From Clostridia bacterium (lineage in GTDB: Bacteria; Bacillota; Clostridia; Oscillospirales; Acutalibacteraceae), in NCBI GenBank assembly GCA_017428625.1, contig JAFRQM010000033.1, positions 1-40,766 of the forward strand: 40,766 nt of DNA. The letters run 5' to 3'. The notes beneath the pieces are model-generated. The model did not search any database and was not told the DNA's origin. It was given only the letters and a program-made list of their open reading frames with translations. Below, piece by piece: positions 8,597 through 18,361 of this stretch (the first letter of the stretch is position 1; every line of letters begins with the position of its first letter). Position numbers and translations under genes: made by a program.

Positions 8597-8646
8597 TTTC
8601 CTCAACCTCATCCGACATCCAACATCTGAAATCAGGAATCCAAAAA
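8597..8646 (+). repeat. Copy of dispersed CTCAACCTCATCCGACATC repeat
   Basis: This single copy of the degenerate motif seen several times in 1000-1470 lies between the dus stop codon and its terminator. It shares the core TTTCCTCAACCTCATCCGAC and the trailing CATCTGAAATC. Confidence 0.6.
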
Positions 8647-8672
8647 AGCGGAGTTTACCTCCGCTTTGATTT
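8645..8672 (+). terminator. Terminator of dus
   Basis: A 9-bp stem (AAAGCGGAG, 8645-8653, with 8659-8667, loop TTTAC) is followed by GATTTTT. Confidence 0.8.
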
Positions 8673-8688
8673 TTGGTGGAATTAACTA

Positions 8689-8717
8689 TTGACGATAATA
8701 TAAAAATAATATATAAT
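8689..8717 (+). promoter_or_regulatory. Promoter of the lon operon
   Basis: TTGACG (8689-8694), a 17-base spacer and TATAAT (8712-8717) precede a leader of about 50 bases. I see no CtsR-type heptad repeats or CIRCE element here, so heat control of lon is not indicated by sequence. Confidence 0.8.
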
Positions 8718-8776
8718 TGCAGTCCATTACTGTTTTGACATTAACTTTATTTTATATAGTTTTGAAAGGATTATTT

Positions 8777-11200
8777 ATGGAGAACGAAAAATATTTTTCA
8801 AACCTTTTGCCTATGGTCGCTCTGCGCGGCCTTGTGGTTTTTCCGGGAATGTTTATTCATTTCGATGTCGGCAGGCAGAAGTCAATAGCGGCAGTCACAA
8901 GGGCTATGAGCAGTTCCTCCCGTGAGGTTTTTCTTGTTGCCCAGAAAGATATAAAAGTTGAAGAACCCGGCAAAAAAGACCTTTACGAAACGGGCGTTAT
9001 CGCAACCGTTTCACAGATTTTGAGAATTTCCGGCAAAGAGAACGGCCCCGTGCGCGTGGCTGTAGAGGGTCTGCGCCGCGCAAAACTCTGTGATGTCATA
9101 AGCGACAGGCGTATGCTCTCTGCCGTGTGCGAGGAGATTCCCGAAAAGACAGTCAGGGGAGTAACAAAACCCTATGTTGAGGCGCTCGTGCGCAGAACAA
9201 AGGATTTATTTGCCGAATACTCCGACATAGCCCCGCAGATGCCCGCCGATATAAGCGCCACCGTTCTCAATTCCGAAAACCCCGGCAAACTGGCGGATTT
9301 CATCGCAGGCAACATTATGCTTGAATATCAGGACAGACAGTTTATTCTTGAAAATTTAAGCCCCGTTAAGCGCCTTGAGGATGTCTGCGTTCTGCTTGAA
9401 CGCGAAATTGAACTTCTCGGGCTCGAGGCAATGATCCAGGATAAAGTCCAGAGCAGAATCGACGAAAACCAGCGCGAATACTACCTGCACGAGCAGCTCA
9501 ACGCCATAAACGAGGAACTCGGCAACACCGAAGAAAACGAAATCGAGGGTTTTCGCAACAAAATTTACGCAATGAAAGCCCCCGGCGAGGTTAAAGAAAA
9601 ACTTTTCAAATCCTGCGCAAGGCTCGAAAAATATTCGCCGCAGTCGCCTGAAGCGGCTGTTGAGCGCAACTATATTGAAACCGTTGTTTCTCTTCCGTGG
9701 GGAGTATATACAAAAGACAATCTCAACCTCGACCACGCCCGCAAGGTGCTCGATGACGACCATTACGGGCTTGAGAAAGTCAAAAAAAGAATAATCGAAC
9801 TGCTTGCAGTGCGCAAACTGTCACCCGACATAACAGGTCAGATTATCTGCCTTTCGGGCCCTCCGGGAGTGGGCAAAACCTCGGTTGCCCGCTCAATAGC
9901 GAGAGCAATGAACAGGAAATATGTGCGCATTTCGCTCGGCGGCGTCAGGGATGAAGCGGAAATCAGAGGCCACCGCAAAACATATATCGGCTCAATGCCT
10001 GGCAGAATAATCGACGCTTTGCAGAAGGCGGGCTCGTCAAATCCGCTTATTCTTCTCGATGAGGTTGACAAACTTTCATCCGATTACAAGGGCGACCCCA
10101 CATCCGCTCTGCTTGAGGTGCTTGACCCCGAGCAGAACAACTCCTTCCGCGACCACTATGTTGAACTGCCGTTTGATTTAAGCAAGGTTCTGTTCATCAC
10201 CACGGCGAATATCCGTGACAATATTCCCGCGCCGCTGCAGGACAGAATGGAGATTATCGAACTCGGCTCCTACACGCACGAAGAAAAGTTCCATATCGCG
10301 AAAAACCATCTCATAAAAAAACAGATGGCAAAGCACGGGCTTAAAGGCACAGATCTTAAAATCACAGACGATGCCGTTCACGCGATTATTGACGGCTACA
10401 CCCGTGAGGCGGGCGTGAGAAAACTCGAACAGCAGATAGCGGCTGTGTGCCGCAAAGGCGCCGTCAACAAGGCGGACGGCGGCAAAAAACTCACCGTCAG
10501 ACCCGTAAACCTTTATGAACTTCTCGGCTCCGTTAAATACAAGCCGGACGATATGCTTCTTGCCAATCAGGTGGGTGCGGTCAACGGCCTTGCGTGGACT
10601 TCGGTAGGCGGCGAAATGCTTACGGTTGAATGCGCCGTGCTTGACGGTTCGGGCAAACTGGAACTTACGGGTTCGCTCGGCAGCGTTATGCAGGAGAGCG
10701 CCAAAGCCGCAATAAGCTGCATAAGGGCGCGCAAATCAAAACTCAATATCGACCCCGATTTTTATAAAACAAAAGATATTCATCTTCATTTCCCCGAAGG
10801 CGCCGTTCCCAAAGACGGACCCTCGGCGGGTGTGACAATCACAACGGCTCTGCTCTCCGCTCTCTCGCAGACAGAGGTGCGCGGCGATATTGCGATGACA
10901 GGCGAAATCACTCTTCGCGGCAGGGTGCTTCCCATCGGCGGTTTAAGAGAAAAATCCATGGCTGCCTACCGCGCCGGAGTGAAAAAAGTTATTATTCCTT
11001 CTGAGAATATGAGCGATCTTGACGAGGTTGACGAAGCAGTCAAATCCAATGTTGAGTTTGTGCCTGCCGACGCGGTTGAAACAGTGTGGAGCGAAGCGTT
11101 CGCAAGCGACGGCTGGCAGCAGAAGGCGGAGAAACAGACAACGGAGAATAAACACATCCCCGAAAAAAGAAAGGGCTCGAGAGCGAGCATTACTCAGTAA
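8777..11200 (+). CDS. lon: ATP-dependent protease Lon
   Basis: An 807-residue cytoplasmic AAA+ serine protease that degrades misfolded and regulatory proteins. The N-terminal substrate domain (about 8-210) begins [15 protein letters not shown]. The ATPase domain shows [12 protein letters not shown] (K367) and [10 protein letters not shown]. The protease domain carries the Ser-Lys dyad S683 (KDGPSAGVT) and K726 (REKSMAAYR), with the family's 43-residue spacing. The last ~35 residues are a charged, low-complexity tail. ATG 8777 was chosen because AAAGGA lies just upstream and the product starts at the conserved region; an upstream in-frame ATG at 8717 sits on the -10 box. engB starts one base after the stop. 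Confidence 0.97.
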   Translation: MENEKYFSNLLPMVALRGLVVFPGMFIHFDVGRQKSIAAVTRAMSSSSREVFLVAQKDIKVEEPGKKDLYETGVIATVSQILRISGKENGPVRVAVEGLRRAKLCDVISDRRMLSAVCEEIPEKTVRGVTKPYVEALVRRTKDLFAEYSDIAPQMPADISATVLNSENPGKLADFIAGNIMLEYQDRQFILENLSPVKRLEDVCVLLEREIELLGLEAMIQDKVQSRIDENQREYYLHEQLNAINEELGNTEENEIEGFRNKIYAMKAPGEVKEKLFKSCARLEKYSPQSPEAAVERNYIETVVSLPWGVYTKDNLNLDHARKVLDDDHYGLEKVKKRIIELLAVRKLSPDITGQIICLSGPPGVGKTSVARSIARAMNRKYVRISLGGVRDEAEIRGHRKTYIGSMPGRIIDALQKAGSSNPLILLDEVDKLSSDYKGDPTSALLEVLDPEQNNSFRDHYVELPFDLSKVLFITTANIRDNIPAPLQDRMEIIELGSYTHEEKFHIAKNHLIKKQMAKHGLKGTDLKITDDAVHAIIDGYTREAGVRKLEQQIAAVCRKGAVNKADGGKKLTVRPVNLYELLGSVKYKPDDMLLANQVGAVNGLAWTSVGGEMLTVECAVLDGSGKLELTGSLGSVMQESAKAAISCIRARKSKLNIDPDFYKTKDIHLHFPEGAVPKDGPSAGVTITTALLSALSQTEVRGDIAMTGEITLRGRVLPIGGLREKSMAAYRAGVKKVIIPSENMSDLDEVDEAVKSNVEFVPADAVETVWSEAFASDGWQQKAEKQTTENKHIPEKRKGSRASITQ

Positions 11201-11201
11201 A

Positions 11202-11783
11202 ATGAAGTTCAGCAACATAGAATACACGGCTTCATACGGCACGGCAGGTCAGTTAAAGCCATCAACAAATCCCGAAATAGTTTTTGCGGGGCGCTCCAAT
11301 GTCGGCAAATCTTCGCTGATAAACAAACTCTTCAACCGCAAAAATCTCGCAAGGGTAAGTTCCGTGCCTGGCAAAACCGTAACAATCAATTTCTATAAAG
11401 GCGACGGCGTCAGTTTTGTTGACCTCCCGGGTTACGGCTACGCAAAGCGCAACGAGAGTGAAAAAAAGCGCTGGGCGCAACTTATGGAGGGTTATTTCAA
11501 TTCGGATCGCCGCATAGCGCTTGTCATAGTGCTTATTGATATGCGTCACCCTCCGACCGCCGACGATATGACAATGCTCTCATTTCTGCGTGAAAGCGGT
11601 TTCAAATACACCGTTGCCCTTACAAAATGCGACAAACTCAACAAAAGCGAACTTGCGGCCCGCCGCGAAAACCTGCTTAAGGAACTCGCGGATTATCCCG
11701 ATATTGAAAAAACGGAGTTTTCATCCGTTACCGGGGCGGGTGTTGACAGTTTAAAACGGATTATAGAGAAATCCGTCGAATAA
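11202..11783 (+). CDS. engB: Ribosome biogenesis GTPase EngB (YsxC/YihA)
   Basis: A 193-residue TRAFAC-class GTPase acting in late large-subunit assembly. The G motifs are in order: G1 GRSNVGKSS (30-38), a G2 region around SSVPGKTVTINFY, G3 DLPGYGYA, G4 TKCD and G5-like SSVTGAG. Length is normal for EngB. ATG 11202 starts one base after the lon stop, without a clear ribosome site, so translation is probably coupled to lon. The lon-engB order is common in Bacillota (lon-ysxC in Bacillus subtilis), which supports the assignment. Confidence 0.96.
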   Translation: MKFSNIEYTASYGTAGQLKPSTNPEIVFAGRSNVGKSSLINKLFNRKNLARVSSVPGKTVTINFYKGDGVSFVDLPGYGYAKRNESEKKRWAQLMEGYFNSDRRIALVIVLIDMRHPPTADDMTMLSFLRESGFKYTVALTKCDKLNKSELAARRENLLKELADYPDIEKTEFSSVTGAGVDSLKRIIEKSVE

Positions 11784-11830
11784 ATGTGTGTGTGAAAAAG
11801 CGGGATGAATAAACAGAGAGGAGAGATACA

Positions 11831-13129
11831 ATGTTAGTTTCGGATTGTATTTCGTTAAATGAAAAAGGTCACCTGACCATAGGCGGATGCGACACGGTTT
11901 CGCTCGCCCGTGAGTTCGGCACGCCCCTTTATGCCTTCGATGAAGAGCAGATAAGAAAAAACGCCCGCGATTACAAAAAATCCATTGATGACAATTACGG
12001 CGGCAACGGGCTTGTGCTCTATGCGAGCAAGGCTTTCTGCTGCAAAGAAATGTGCCGCATCTGCAACGAGGAAGGGCTCGGTCTCGATGTTGTTTCCGGC
12101 GGTGAACTTTACACTGCTCTTTCGGCGGGCTTTCCGGCGAAAAAAATCTATTTTCACGGCAACAACAAAACAGCCGCGGAACTCTGCGAGGCGCTTGACG
12201 CGGGAGTGGGCAGAATAATTGTCGATAATCTGACAGAACTTGAGACGCTCAACTCCATCGCGTGCGAAAAAGGCGGAAAGGCGGATATTCTCTTACGAAT
12301 CAAACCCGGCATTGACGCCCATACACACGATTTTATCAGAACCGGTCAGATAGATTCAAAATTCGGTTTCGCCCTCGAAACGGGCGAGGCAATGCAGGCG
12401 GTAAAAGAGGCCGTATCGCTGCCCGGAATAAACCTTGTCGGTCTTCACTGCCACATCGGCTCGCAGATTTTTGAACTCAGCCCGTTTGAACTGGCGGCTG
12501 AGGTAATGATTAAATTCTATGCCGAAATCAAAAAAGAAACAGGCCTCGAACTTGACGAACTCGATTTAGGCGGCGGCTTCGGTATTAAATACCTCAAAAA
12601 CGACGAGCCCATAGCATATTCCGAGTATATGAAAAGCGTCGCGTCAGCGGTCAAAAAGAGTTGCGCCGAATCAGGCGTCAAAGTGCCGTTCATCCTCATT
12701 GAACCCGGCAGGTCGATTGTCGGCAGCGCGGGTCTTACGCTTTACACCGTGGGCGCGGTCAAAACAATACCCGGTGTTCGCACCTATGTTTCGGTTGACG
12801 GCGGAATGGGCGACAACCCGAGATACATTCTCTACCAGTCGTCATACGAAATTGTCTGCGCAAACAAAGCGGATAAAGAAAGAAATATGACCGCCACAAT
12901 AGCGGGCAAATGCTGTGAGAGCGGCGACCTGATTCAGGAGAACGCTCCCGTTCAGCAGGTGCAGGCGGGCGATATCCTCGCCGTGCTTTCAACGGGCGCG
13001 TACAACTACTCAATGGCTTCCAACTACAACAGAATACCGCGCCCCGCCGCAGTTACGGTGCGTGACGGCAAAGCAAAACTGATTATCAAAAGAGAATCAT
13101 ACGAGAACTTAACTGAAAACGATATATAA
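11831..13129 (+). CDS. lysA: Diaminopimelate decarboxylase
   Basis: A 432-residue PLP enzyme that decarboxylates meso-diaminopimelate to L-lysine. The PLP-binding lysine is K67 in YASKAFCCKEM. GLHCHIGSQIFE, DLGGGFGIKY and LIEPGRSIVGSAG bind the cofactor phosphate, and CCESGDLI supplies the cysteine that reaches the neighbouring subunit's active site. AGGAG ends about 9 bases before ATG 11831. It lies 47 bases after engB with no terminator between, so it is probably co-transcribed. Confidence 0.96.
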   Translation: MLVSDCISLNEKGHLTIGGCDTVSLAREFGTPLYAFDEEQIRKNARDYKKSIDDNYGGNGLVLYASKAFCCKEMCRICNEEGLGLDVVSGGELYTALSAGFPAKKIYFHGNNKTAAELCEALDAGVGRIIVDNLTELETLNSIACEKGGKADILLRIKPGIDAHTHDFIRTGQIDSKFGFALETGEAMQAVKEAVSLPGINLVGLHCHIGSQIFELSPFELAAEVMIKFYAEIKKETGLELDELDLGGGFGIKYLKNDEPIAYSEYMKSVASAVKKSCAESGVKVPFILIEPGRSIVGSAGLTLYTVGAVKTIPGVRTYVSVDGGMGDNPRYILYQSSYEIVCANKADKERNMTATIAGKCCESGDLIQENAPVQQVQAGDILAVLSTGAYNYSMASNYNRIPRPAAVTVRDGKAKLIIKRESYENLTENDI

Positions 13130-13152
13130 CGAATTGAGAAGGGAATGACCTT

Positions 13153-14430
13153 ATGGCGAATGTCAGAACAATAGCCGACGGAGTCCGTCTTTGCACGGTG
13201 CAGACCGACAAATTCAAATCGGCGGTAATCAGCGTTACTTTGGCAATGCCGATGACCGGCAGCCTCAGCGCGAACGCCCTGCTTATCAAAGTGCTCAGGC
13301 ACTCCTGCAAAAAATACCCCGATTTTGTTCGCCTCAACAAGAAACTGGATGAACTCTACGGCGCAAGTCTTTCGGCGGAATTTTCAAAAAACGGCGAAGC
13401 ACAGATTCTCCGCCTTTTCGCATCGTGCATTGATGACCGTTTCGCGCTCGAAAACGGCGAAAAAATCACTGTCAGCTGCGCGGAACTTCTTTGCGGAATG
13501 CTGTTTAACCCCGATGTTAAAAAAGGTGTGTTCAACGCTGAAGCGGTAAATGAAGAGAAACGCTTTCTCCTTCAGGAGATTGAAGAGGAAATCAACGACA
13601 AACGTTCCTATGCCGCCAAAAGATGCATTGAGATTCTCTGCCGCAACGAGCTTTACGGCAAAACGCCATACGGCACAAAAGAGGAAGTTGAAGCCCTTAC
13701 ACCCGAAGATCTTTACGAGGCGTGGCAAAATGTTCTTAAACAATCAACCGTTATGATTACCTGCGTGAGCAGCGATGACGGCAAAAGGGTCGAAAAACTG
13801 TTCAAAAAGGGCTTTTCAAAAATTGAGCGCCAGCCCGCCGAAATCACAACGGAATTCCGCACAAGAGCGGGCAGATTCCGCCGTGTTGAAGAAAAATTTC
13901 CCGTCAATCAAGGCAAACTAGTGCTCGGCTTCAGAACTGGCAAAAAGAACAAGGAGGACGATTTTGGCGCCTATGTGCTTATGAACGATATTTTCGGCGG
14001 CAATGTTTACTCCAAACTCTTTATGAATGTGCGCGAAAAACTCAGCCTGTGCTACTACTGCTGGGCGCGCGTTATTTCGGGCAAGGGCATACTCACCGTT
14101 GACTGCGGCATAGACACCGAAAACGAGAAAAAGGCAACCGATGAAATTCTTGCGCAGTTAAAAGCCGTATGCGACGGTGATTTTACGGATGACGACATAA
14201 AAGCGTCCGTTATGGGTATGCGCGAGCGCTGGCTGAGTATGGACAGCCCCGGCGCCATCTGCACCTGGTATTCCACTCAGGTTCTCGATGAAATTATTTA
14301 CACTCCCGAAGAGAGAGTCGCAATGCTCGAAAAGGTTACAAAAAAAGAAATCTGCGCCGCGGCAAAGCGCGTAAAACTTGAAGCGGCATATATGATAAGC
14401 GCTCAGGAGGGTCAGACAGATGAAACTTAA
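13153..14430 (+). CDS. ymfF: M16-family protein, YmfF (YfmF) type, no zinc motif
   Basis: A 425-residue M16 peptidase-fold protein without an HxxEH zinc motif; the equivalent region reads LLIKVLRHSCKKYPDF, followed by LDELYGASLSAEF. It is therefore expected to be the non-catalytic half of a heterodimer with the next gene. This pair corresponds to YmfF/YmfH of Bacillus subtilis, linked there to the EF-P 5-aminopentanol modification pathway. EF-P itself is not in the window, so the pathway role is by family only. GAAGGG lies just before ATG 13153, and the 3' end overlaps the partner gene by 11 bases. Confidence 0.88.
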   Translation: MANVRTIADGVRLCTVQTDKFKSAVISVTLAMPMTGSLSANALLIKVLRHSCKKYPDFVRLNKKLDELYGASLSAEFSKNGEAQILRLFASCIDDRFALENGEKITVSCAELLCGMLFNPDVKKGVFNAEAVNEEKRFLLQEIEEEINDKRSYAAKRCIEILCRNELYGKTPYGTKEEVEALTPEDLYEAWQNVLKQSTVMITCVSSDDGKRVEKLFKKGFSKIERQPAEITTEFRTRAGRFRRVEEKFPVNQGKLVLGFRTGKKNKEDDFGAYVLMNDIFGGNVYSKLFMNVREKLSLCYYCWARVISGKGILTVDCGIDTENEKKATDEILAQLKAVCDGDFTDDDIKASVMGMRERWLSMDSPGAICTWYSTQVLDEIIYTPEERVAMLEKVTKKEICAAAKRVKLEAAYMISAQEGQTDET

Positions 14431-15700
14431 AGAATACAGAAACAACCTTCTGAGCGAGAGCGTTTTTCACCTTAAACACCCAACGGGGCTTAACATTTTC
14501 ATTTTGCCCAAAAGCGGATATACAACCACCTACGCCGTTTTCGCGACAAAATACGGCTCAATAGACACAAGCGTTAAAAAAGCGGACGGCGCCTATGAGA
14601 CGATTCCCGAGGGCACGGCGCATTTTCTCGAACACAAACTTTTTGAGGGCGAGGAACTTGACGCCTTTGAGCAGTTCGCAAAAACGGGCGCCTCGGCAAA
14701 CGCCTACACAAGTTTCGACCGCACCGCCTACCTTTTCTCCTGCAACGAGAATTTTTATGAATCCCTCGGTATCCTGCTTGACTTCGTTCAGAAGCCCTAC
14801 TTTACGCAGGAAACGGTCGAAAAAGAGCAGGGCATAATCGGTCAGGAAATCAGAATGTATAAAGACCTCGCCGACTGGGAGGTTATGTTCAACCTTTTAA
14901 GCGCGCTTTATTATGAGCATCCCGTGCGGGTGGATATAGCGGGCACTCAGGAGTCAATAGCGAAAATCGACGCGAATCTTCTCTATGACCTCTACCGCAG
15001 TTTCTATAACCTCAACAATATGGTGCTCTGCGTCTGCGGCAATGTTGATTGCGAAAAAGTAATTGCCGTAGCGGATGAACACCTTGAAAAAACAGACGGC
15101 GTCAGTAATGAACGCAGATTCGTTTATGAATCCCCGAAACCCGTGCAAACGTTGGTCGAAGAGAATCTTTCGGTGGCGCAGAAACAGTTTCTCATCGGTT
15201 ATAAAGAGGATCGCAAAACTCCCGAAGTCAGCCTTGCCGATGAAATCGCCTCGCAGGTTATGCTCGAAACTCTGTTCGGCATAACATCGCCGCTTTTTAA
15301 CGACCTGCTCTCGCAGAAACTTGTCGATATGAGTTTTTACTATGAATTTTTCAACGGCTTCGGTTACGCCTGCTGTATGGCGGGCGGCACAAGCAGCAAT
15401 CCCGAAAAGGCAGCGGAGATAATCCGCAAAACTGTCGCCGAAACGGTTAAAACGGGGCTGGACCCCGCCGCTTTCGAAAGGGCGAGGCGCAAACTCTACG
15501 GCAGTATGGTTAAAATGTATAACAGTGTCGAGGGTGTTTCAAACCACCTTATGACTATGTATTTCGGCGGCTGCAAACCGTTTGAGGAACTTGAAGTCTG
15601 CCGCAATCTTACAATAGAAAGGGCAAACAGAAGACTGCGCAAACTTAAAAATTCATACAGCGCCCTTTCAATAATCAACCCTCTCTCTCAGGAGCAGTGA
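14420..15700 (+). CDS. ymfH: M16-family zinc protease, YmfH (YfmH) type
   Basis: The 426-residue catalytic partner of the preceding gene. The inverted zinc motif HFLEH (H68, E71, H72) is intact, followed by KLFEGEELDAFEQF and the downstream QEIRMYKD helix that supplies the third ligand region in this family. A substrate-binding-type Tyr/Arg segment near the C-terminus is less clear. AGGAGG lies inside the end of ymfF before ATG 14420, and the 11-base overlap implies coupled translation and 1:1 assembly. The lgt start codon follows one base after the stop. Confidence 0.9.
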   Translation: MKLKEYRNNLLSESVFHLKHPTGLNIFILPKSGYTTTYAVFATKYGSIDTSVKKADGAYETIPEGTAHFLEHKLFEGEELDAFEQFAKTGASANAYTSFDRTAYLFSCNENFYESLGILLDFVQKPYFTQETVEKEQGIIGQEIRMYKDLADWEVMFNLLSALYYEHPVRVDIAGTQESIAKIDANLLYDLYRSFYNLNNMVLCVCGNVDCEKVIAVADEHLEKTDGVSNERRFVYESPKPVQTLVEENLSVAQKQFLIGYKEDRKTPEVSLADEIASQVMLETLFGITSPLFNDLLSQKLVDMSFYYEFFNGFGYACCMAGGTSSNPEKAAEIIRKTVAETVKTGLDPAAFERARRKLYGSMVKMYNSVEGVSNHLMTMYFGGCKPFEELEVCRNLTIERANRRLRKLKNSYSALSIINPLSQEQ

Positions 15701-15701
15701 T

Positions 15702-16730
15702 ATGTCTGATTACACAACGGTAATATTCAAAGGCTTCAGCCATCCCGTAAGTTTCAATGTCGCCTCGGTTCTTGCGCAGTTCAGCATTTTCGGTCACGAA
15801 ATCACAATTCACTGGTATGGCGCTATTATCGCCTTCGGTTTCGCCCTCGCCGTGCTTTTCGGCGGGCGCAAGGCTTATGTGTGGAAGATGAGCATTGATA
15901 AAATGATTGATGTTCTTATCTACGGCACCGTGGCAGGCATAATCGGGGCAAGGCTTTACTATGTTTTTTCGCAGTGGGATTACTACGGCAAAAACCCCGC
16001 TGAAATAATAAAAATATGGAACGGCGGTCTTGCGATATACGGCGGGCTTATAGGCGGCGTTGCCGCGGCCGTTATAGTCTGCAAGGTGCGCAAAATGAAT
16101 TTCTTTAATCTGCTTGACCTTATAGCGATGAGTTTTCTTCTCGCCCAGGGCATAGGCAGATGGGGCAATTTCACAAACCAGGAAGCCTTCGGCATAAATA
16201 CGACAATGCCGTGGGGTATGACGAGCGAAAAAGTGCAGAATTACCTGCTCGCAAATCAGGCGGAACTGACGGCAAGGGGTATGCAGGTCAACCCGACAGG
16301 TTTCGTTCACCCTACTTTTCTGTATGAATCAATCTGGTGCATTCTCGGCTTTATTATATTGTTTATTATCTGCCAGAAGGCAAGAAAATTCAGCGGTCAG
16401 TTAGCGCTGTGCTACGGCGTCTGGTATGGCGCCGAAAGAGCGGTTGTCGAAGGTCTGAGAACAGACAGCCTCTATATCGCGAACACAAACATAAGGGTTT
16501 CACAACTGCTGTCGGCTGTGCTCGCGGTAATCTGTCTTGTTCTTCTCATCGCGCTCACCGTTAAATACACAAAGCACCCCAAACCAATTGACGGCATTGA
16601 TTTCTTCCTTGAAGAGGAACTTAAAAAGAAGAACGCTCCAAAAACAGCGGTGCAGGGGGCGGAAGCGGATAAAACACAGCCGCAGGCAGAACCCGTCGCA
16701 AACAAAAACAATCAGGGAGATAATAACTGA
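15702..16730 (+). CDS. lgt: Prolipoprotein diacylglyceryl transferase
   Basis: A 342-residue multi-pass membrane enzyme that transfers diacylglycerol from phosphatidylglycerol to the lipobox cysteine of prelipoproteins. Family signatures are IHWYGAIIAFGF, IWNGGLAIYGGLIGG and GIGRWGNFTNQEAFG, which contains the conserved arginine-asparagine region. It has seven or so hydrophobic helices. The last ~50 residues form a hydrophilic Lys/Glu/Gln/Asn-rich tail that is longer than in the E. coli enzyme. AGGAG lies within the end of ymfH. The stop codon TGA overlaps the folD start by one base. Confidence 0.95.
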   Translation: MSDYTTVIFKGFSHPVSFNVASVLAQFSIFGHEITIHWYGAIIAFGFALAVLFGGRKAYVWKMSIDKMIDVLIYGTVAGIIGARLYYVFSQWDYYGKNPAEIIKIWNGGLAIYGGLIGGVAAAVIVCKVRKMNFFNLLDLIAMSFLLAQGIGRWGNFTNQEAFGINTTMPWGMTSEKVQNYLLANQAELTARGMQVNPTGFVHPTFLYESIWCILGFIILFIICQKARKFSGQLALCYGVWYGAERAVVEGLRTDSLYIANTNIRVSQLLSAVLAVICLVLLIALTVKYTKHPKPIDGIDFFLEEELKKKNAPKTAVQGAEADKTQPQAEPVANKNNQGDNN

Positions 16731-17581
16731 TGGAACTTATAAACGGCAAAGAAATACAGGAACTTACATTTAAAGAAATAACGAATGATGTCGCCTCGCT
16801 CAGAGAAAAGGGCGTTGAGCCCTGCCTCGCGGTAATAATAGTCGGCAGCGACCCCGCGTCGAGAGTTTATGTCAACAATAAAAAGAAAGCGTGCGAAAGG
16901 GTAGGCATAAAGTCGCTCGAATACGCCCTTCCCGAAGAAACAACCACAGACGAATTGCTTGATTTAATAAGAAAACTCAACGCGGATGACAGTGTAAACG
17001 GAATACTCTGCCAACTTCCCGTTCCGAAACAGATAAACAAGCAGGCTGTTCTCGACACAATCTCACCCGAAAAAGATGTTGACTGTTTTCATCCCGTAAA
17101 TGTCGGCAAACTCTCTCTCGGCAGAGCGGAACTTCTGCCCTGCACACCGGCTGGCGTTATCCGTATGCTTGATGTCGCCGGCGTTGAGATTGAAGGCAAA
17201 CGCGCCGTTGTAATCGGCAGAAGCGACATAGTCGGCAAGCCTATGGGCATTATGCTTATGGAACGCAACGCCACCGTAACCGTTTGCCACTCAAAAACAA
17301 GAGATTTATCCTCAATAACAAAACAGGCGGATATTCTTGTCTGCACAGTCGGCAAACCCAAACTGGTAACCTCCGATATGGTAAAAGAAGGCGCGGTTGT
17401 TATAGATGTGGGAATCAACCGCAACGGCGAAGGCAAACTGTGCGGCGATGTTGACTTTGACGATGTCGCTCCTCACTGCTCAAAAATCACTCCCGTGCCC
17501 GGCGGCGTAGGCCCCATGACAATTACAATGCTTATGAAAAACACCGTAACGGCAGCGAGAAATCAGAACAATATAAAATAA
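16730..17581 (+). CDS. folD: Bifunctional methylenetetrahydrofolate dehydrogenase/cyclohydrolase
   Basis: A 283-residue cytoplasmic enzyme that interconverts 5,10-methylene-THF and 10-formyl-THF in one-carbon metabolism. The catalytic Tyr-Lys pair is Y47/K51 in SRVYVNNKK. DGILCQLPVP-like VNGILCQLPVPKQ, PEKDVDCFHPVNVG and GRSDIVGKPMG (NADP site) are all present, and PGGVGPMTITML closes the protein. The start ATG overlaps the lgt TGA. It is the last gene of the lon-to-folD run. No hairpin terminator is visible after it, so some readthrough into rplU is possible. Confidence 0.96.
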   Translation: MELINGKEIQELTFKEITNDVASLREKGVEPCLAVIIVGSDPASRVYVNNKKKACERVGIKSLEYALPEETTTDELLDLIRKLNADDSVNGILCQLPVPKQINKQAVLDTISPEKDVDCFHPVNVGKLSLGRAELLPCTPAGVIRMLDVAGVEIEGKRAVVIGRSDIVGKPMGIMLMERNATVTVCHSKTRDLSSITKQADILVCTVGKPKLVTSDMVKEGAVVIDVGINRNGEGKLCGDVDFDDVAPHCSKITPVPGGVGPMTITMLMKNTVTAARNQNNIK

Positions 17582-17604
17582 TTTATATTATTATAAAAAA
17601 ATGT

Positions 17605-17633
17605 TTGACACGGCAATAACGCTGTGCTATAAT
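17605..17633 (+). promoter_or_regulatory. Consensus promoter of rplU-prp-rpmA
   Basis: TTGACA (17605-17610) and TATAAT (17628-17633), both full consensus, are 17 bases apart. This is the strongest promoter sequence in the window and fits a ribosomal protein operon. Confidence 0.92.
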
Positions 17634-17639
17634 TCTATA

Positions 17640-17727
17640 CGCCGCTTATCAGGGGCGGGCTTGTTATGCCCGAAAACACACTGTGTGCCTCACATAGCGA
17701 GTCTTAAAAAAAGGAAGAAAAACCACC
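17640..17727 (+). promoter_or_regulatory. Probable ribosomal protein L21 leader
   Basis: The ~88-nt leader between the promoter and rplU contains a 5-bp hairpin (17656-17660 with 17668-17672, CGGGC/GCCCG) and an alternating CACAC/TGTGTG segment (17777-equivalent in sense: 17677-17687). Bacillota rplU genes commonly carry a structured autoregulatory L21 leader at this place. Assignment rests mainly on position and a small number of helices; a covariance search would settle it. Confidence 0.5.
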
Positions 17728-18039
17728 ATGTATGCAATTATCGAAACCGGCGGCAAGCAATACAAGGTAGAGCCCGGCGACACGGTCTATATCGAAAAGC
17801 TTGACGCAGAAGAAGAAAGCGACTACACATTCACAAATGTTGTCGCGGTAGGCAATGATGACGGCATCTCCGTCGGCGCTCCTTATGTCAAGGGCGCAAC
17901 AGTTACCGCAAAGGTTGTCAAAAACGGCAAGGCAAAAAAAGTAACTGTTTTCACTTACAAACCCAAAAAGAACGAAAAACGCAAAATGGGTCACAGACAG
18001 CCCTACACAAAGGTAGAAATTTCCGCTATCAATGCGTAA
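17728..18039 (+). CDS. rplU: 50S ribosomal protein L21
   Basis: A 103-residue protein beginning [18 protein letters not shown], which is the L21 signature, and ending [14 protein letters not shown]. It binds 23S rRNA in the large subunit. AGGAAG precedes ATG 17728. It is the first gene of the rplU-prp-rpmA operon, an order conserved across Bacillota. Confidence 0.98.
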   Translation: MYAIIETGGKQYKVEPGDTVYIEKLDAEEESDYTFTNVVAVGNDDGISVGAPYVKGATVTAKVVKNGKAKKVTVFTYKPKKNEKRKMGHRQPYTKVEISAINA

Positions 18040-18045
18040 AACAAA

Positions 18046-18357
18046 ATGATAAAGGCAGTTTTCTTTATCAGCGGTAAAAACATTTCGGGTTTTTCAATTA
18101 CAGGTCACGCAAATTACAGTGAAGGCGACGATATAGTCTGCGCATCGGTTTCATCCGCCGCTTATATGGCGGCAAACACATTGACCGATGTTATCGGAGC
18201 AAAAGCAGACATCGAAGAACGGGGCGGCGGAATGTCACTCAGAACAGACAGCGCAGCGCCTGAAGTTCAGACGGTTCTCAAAGGGCTCCGGCTTCATCTT
18301 AATCAACTTGCAGACCAGTATCCCGAAAACATCAGATGTAATAATTCGGAGGTGTAA
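18046..18357 (+). CDS. prp: Ribosomal-processing cysteine protease Prp
   Basis: A 103-residue protein (YsxB family) with the conserved catalytic pair: H22 in [13 protein letters not shown] and the cysteine in [18 protein letters not shown]. Prp cuts the N-terminal extension off L27 in Bacillota, an essential step in Staphylococcus aureus. The gene sits between rplU and rpmA, as usual, and the adjacent L27 carries the matching cleavage site. It starts 6 bases after the rplU stop. Confidence 0.95.
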   Translation: MIKAVFFISGKNISGFSITGHANYSEGDDIVCASVSSAAYMAANTLTDVIGAKADIEERGGGMSLRTDSAAPEVQTVLKGLRLHLNQLADQYPENIRCNNSEV

Positions 18358-18361
18358 AGTA

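Noticed and set aside
8733..8760. Second promoter for lon (TTGACA at 8734-8739)
   Set aside because: The only -10 candidate is 15 bases away and poor; the TTGACG/TATAAT pair upstream is better.
8717..8776. Upstream ATG extending Lon by 20 residues
   Set aside because: The codon overlaps the -10 promoter box and the extra residues are not part of the family; ATG 8777 has a ribosome site.
11019..11201. Upstream in-frame start extending EngB by 61 residues
   Set aside because: It lies wholly inside lon and encodes an Arg/Lys-rich shadow sequence; the conserved EngB N-terminus begins at 11202.
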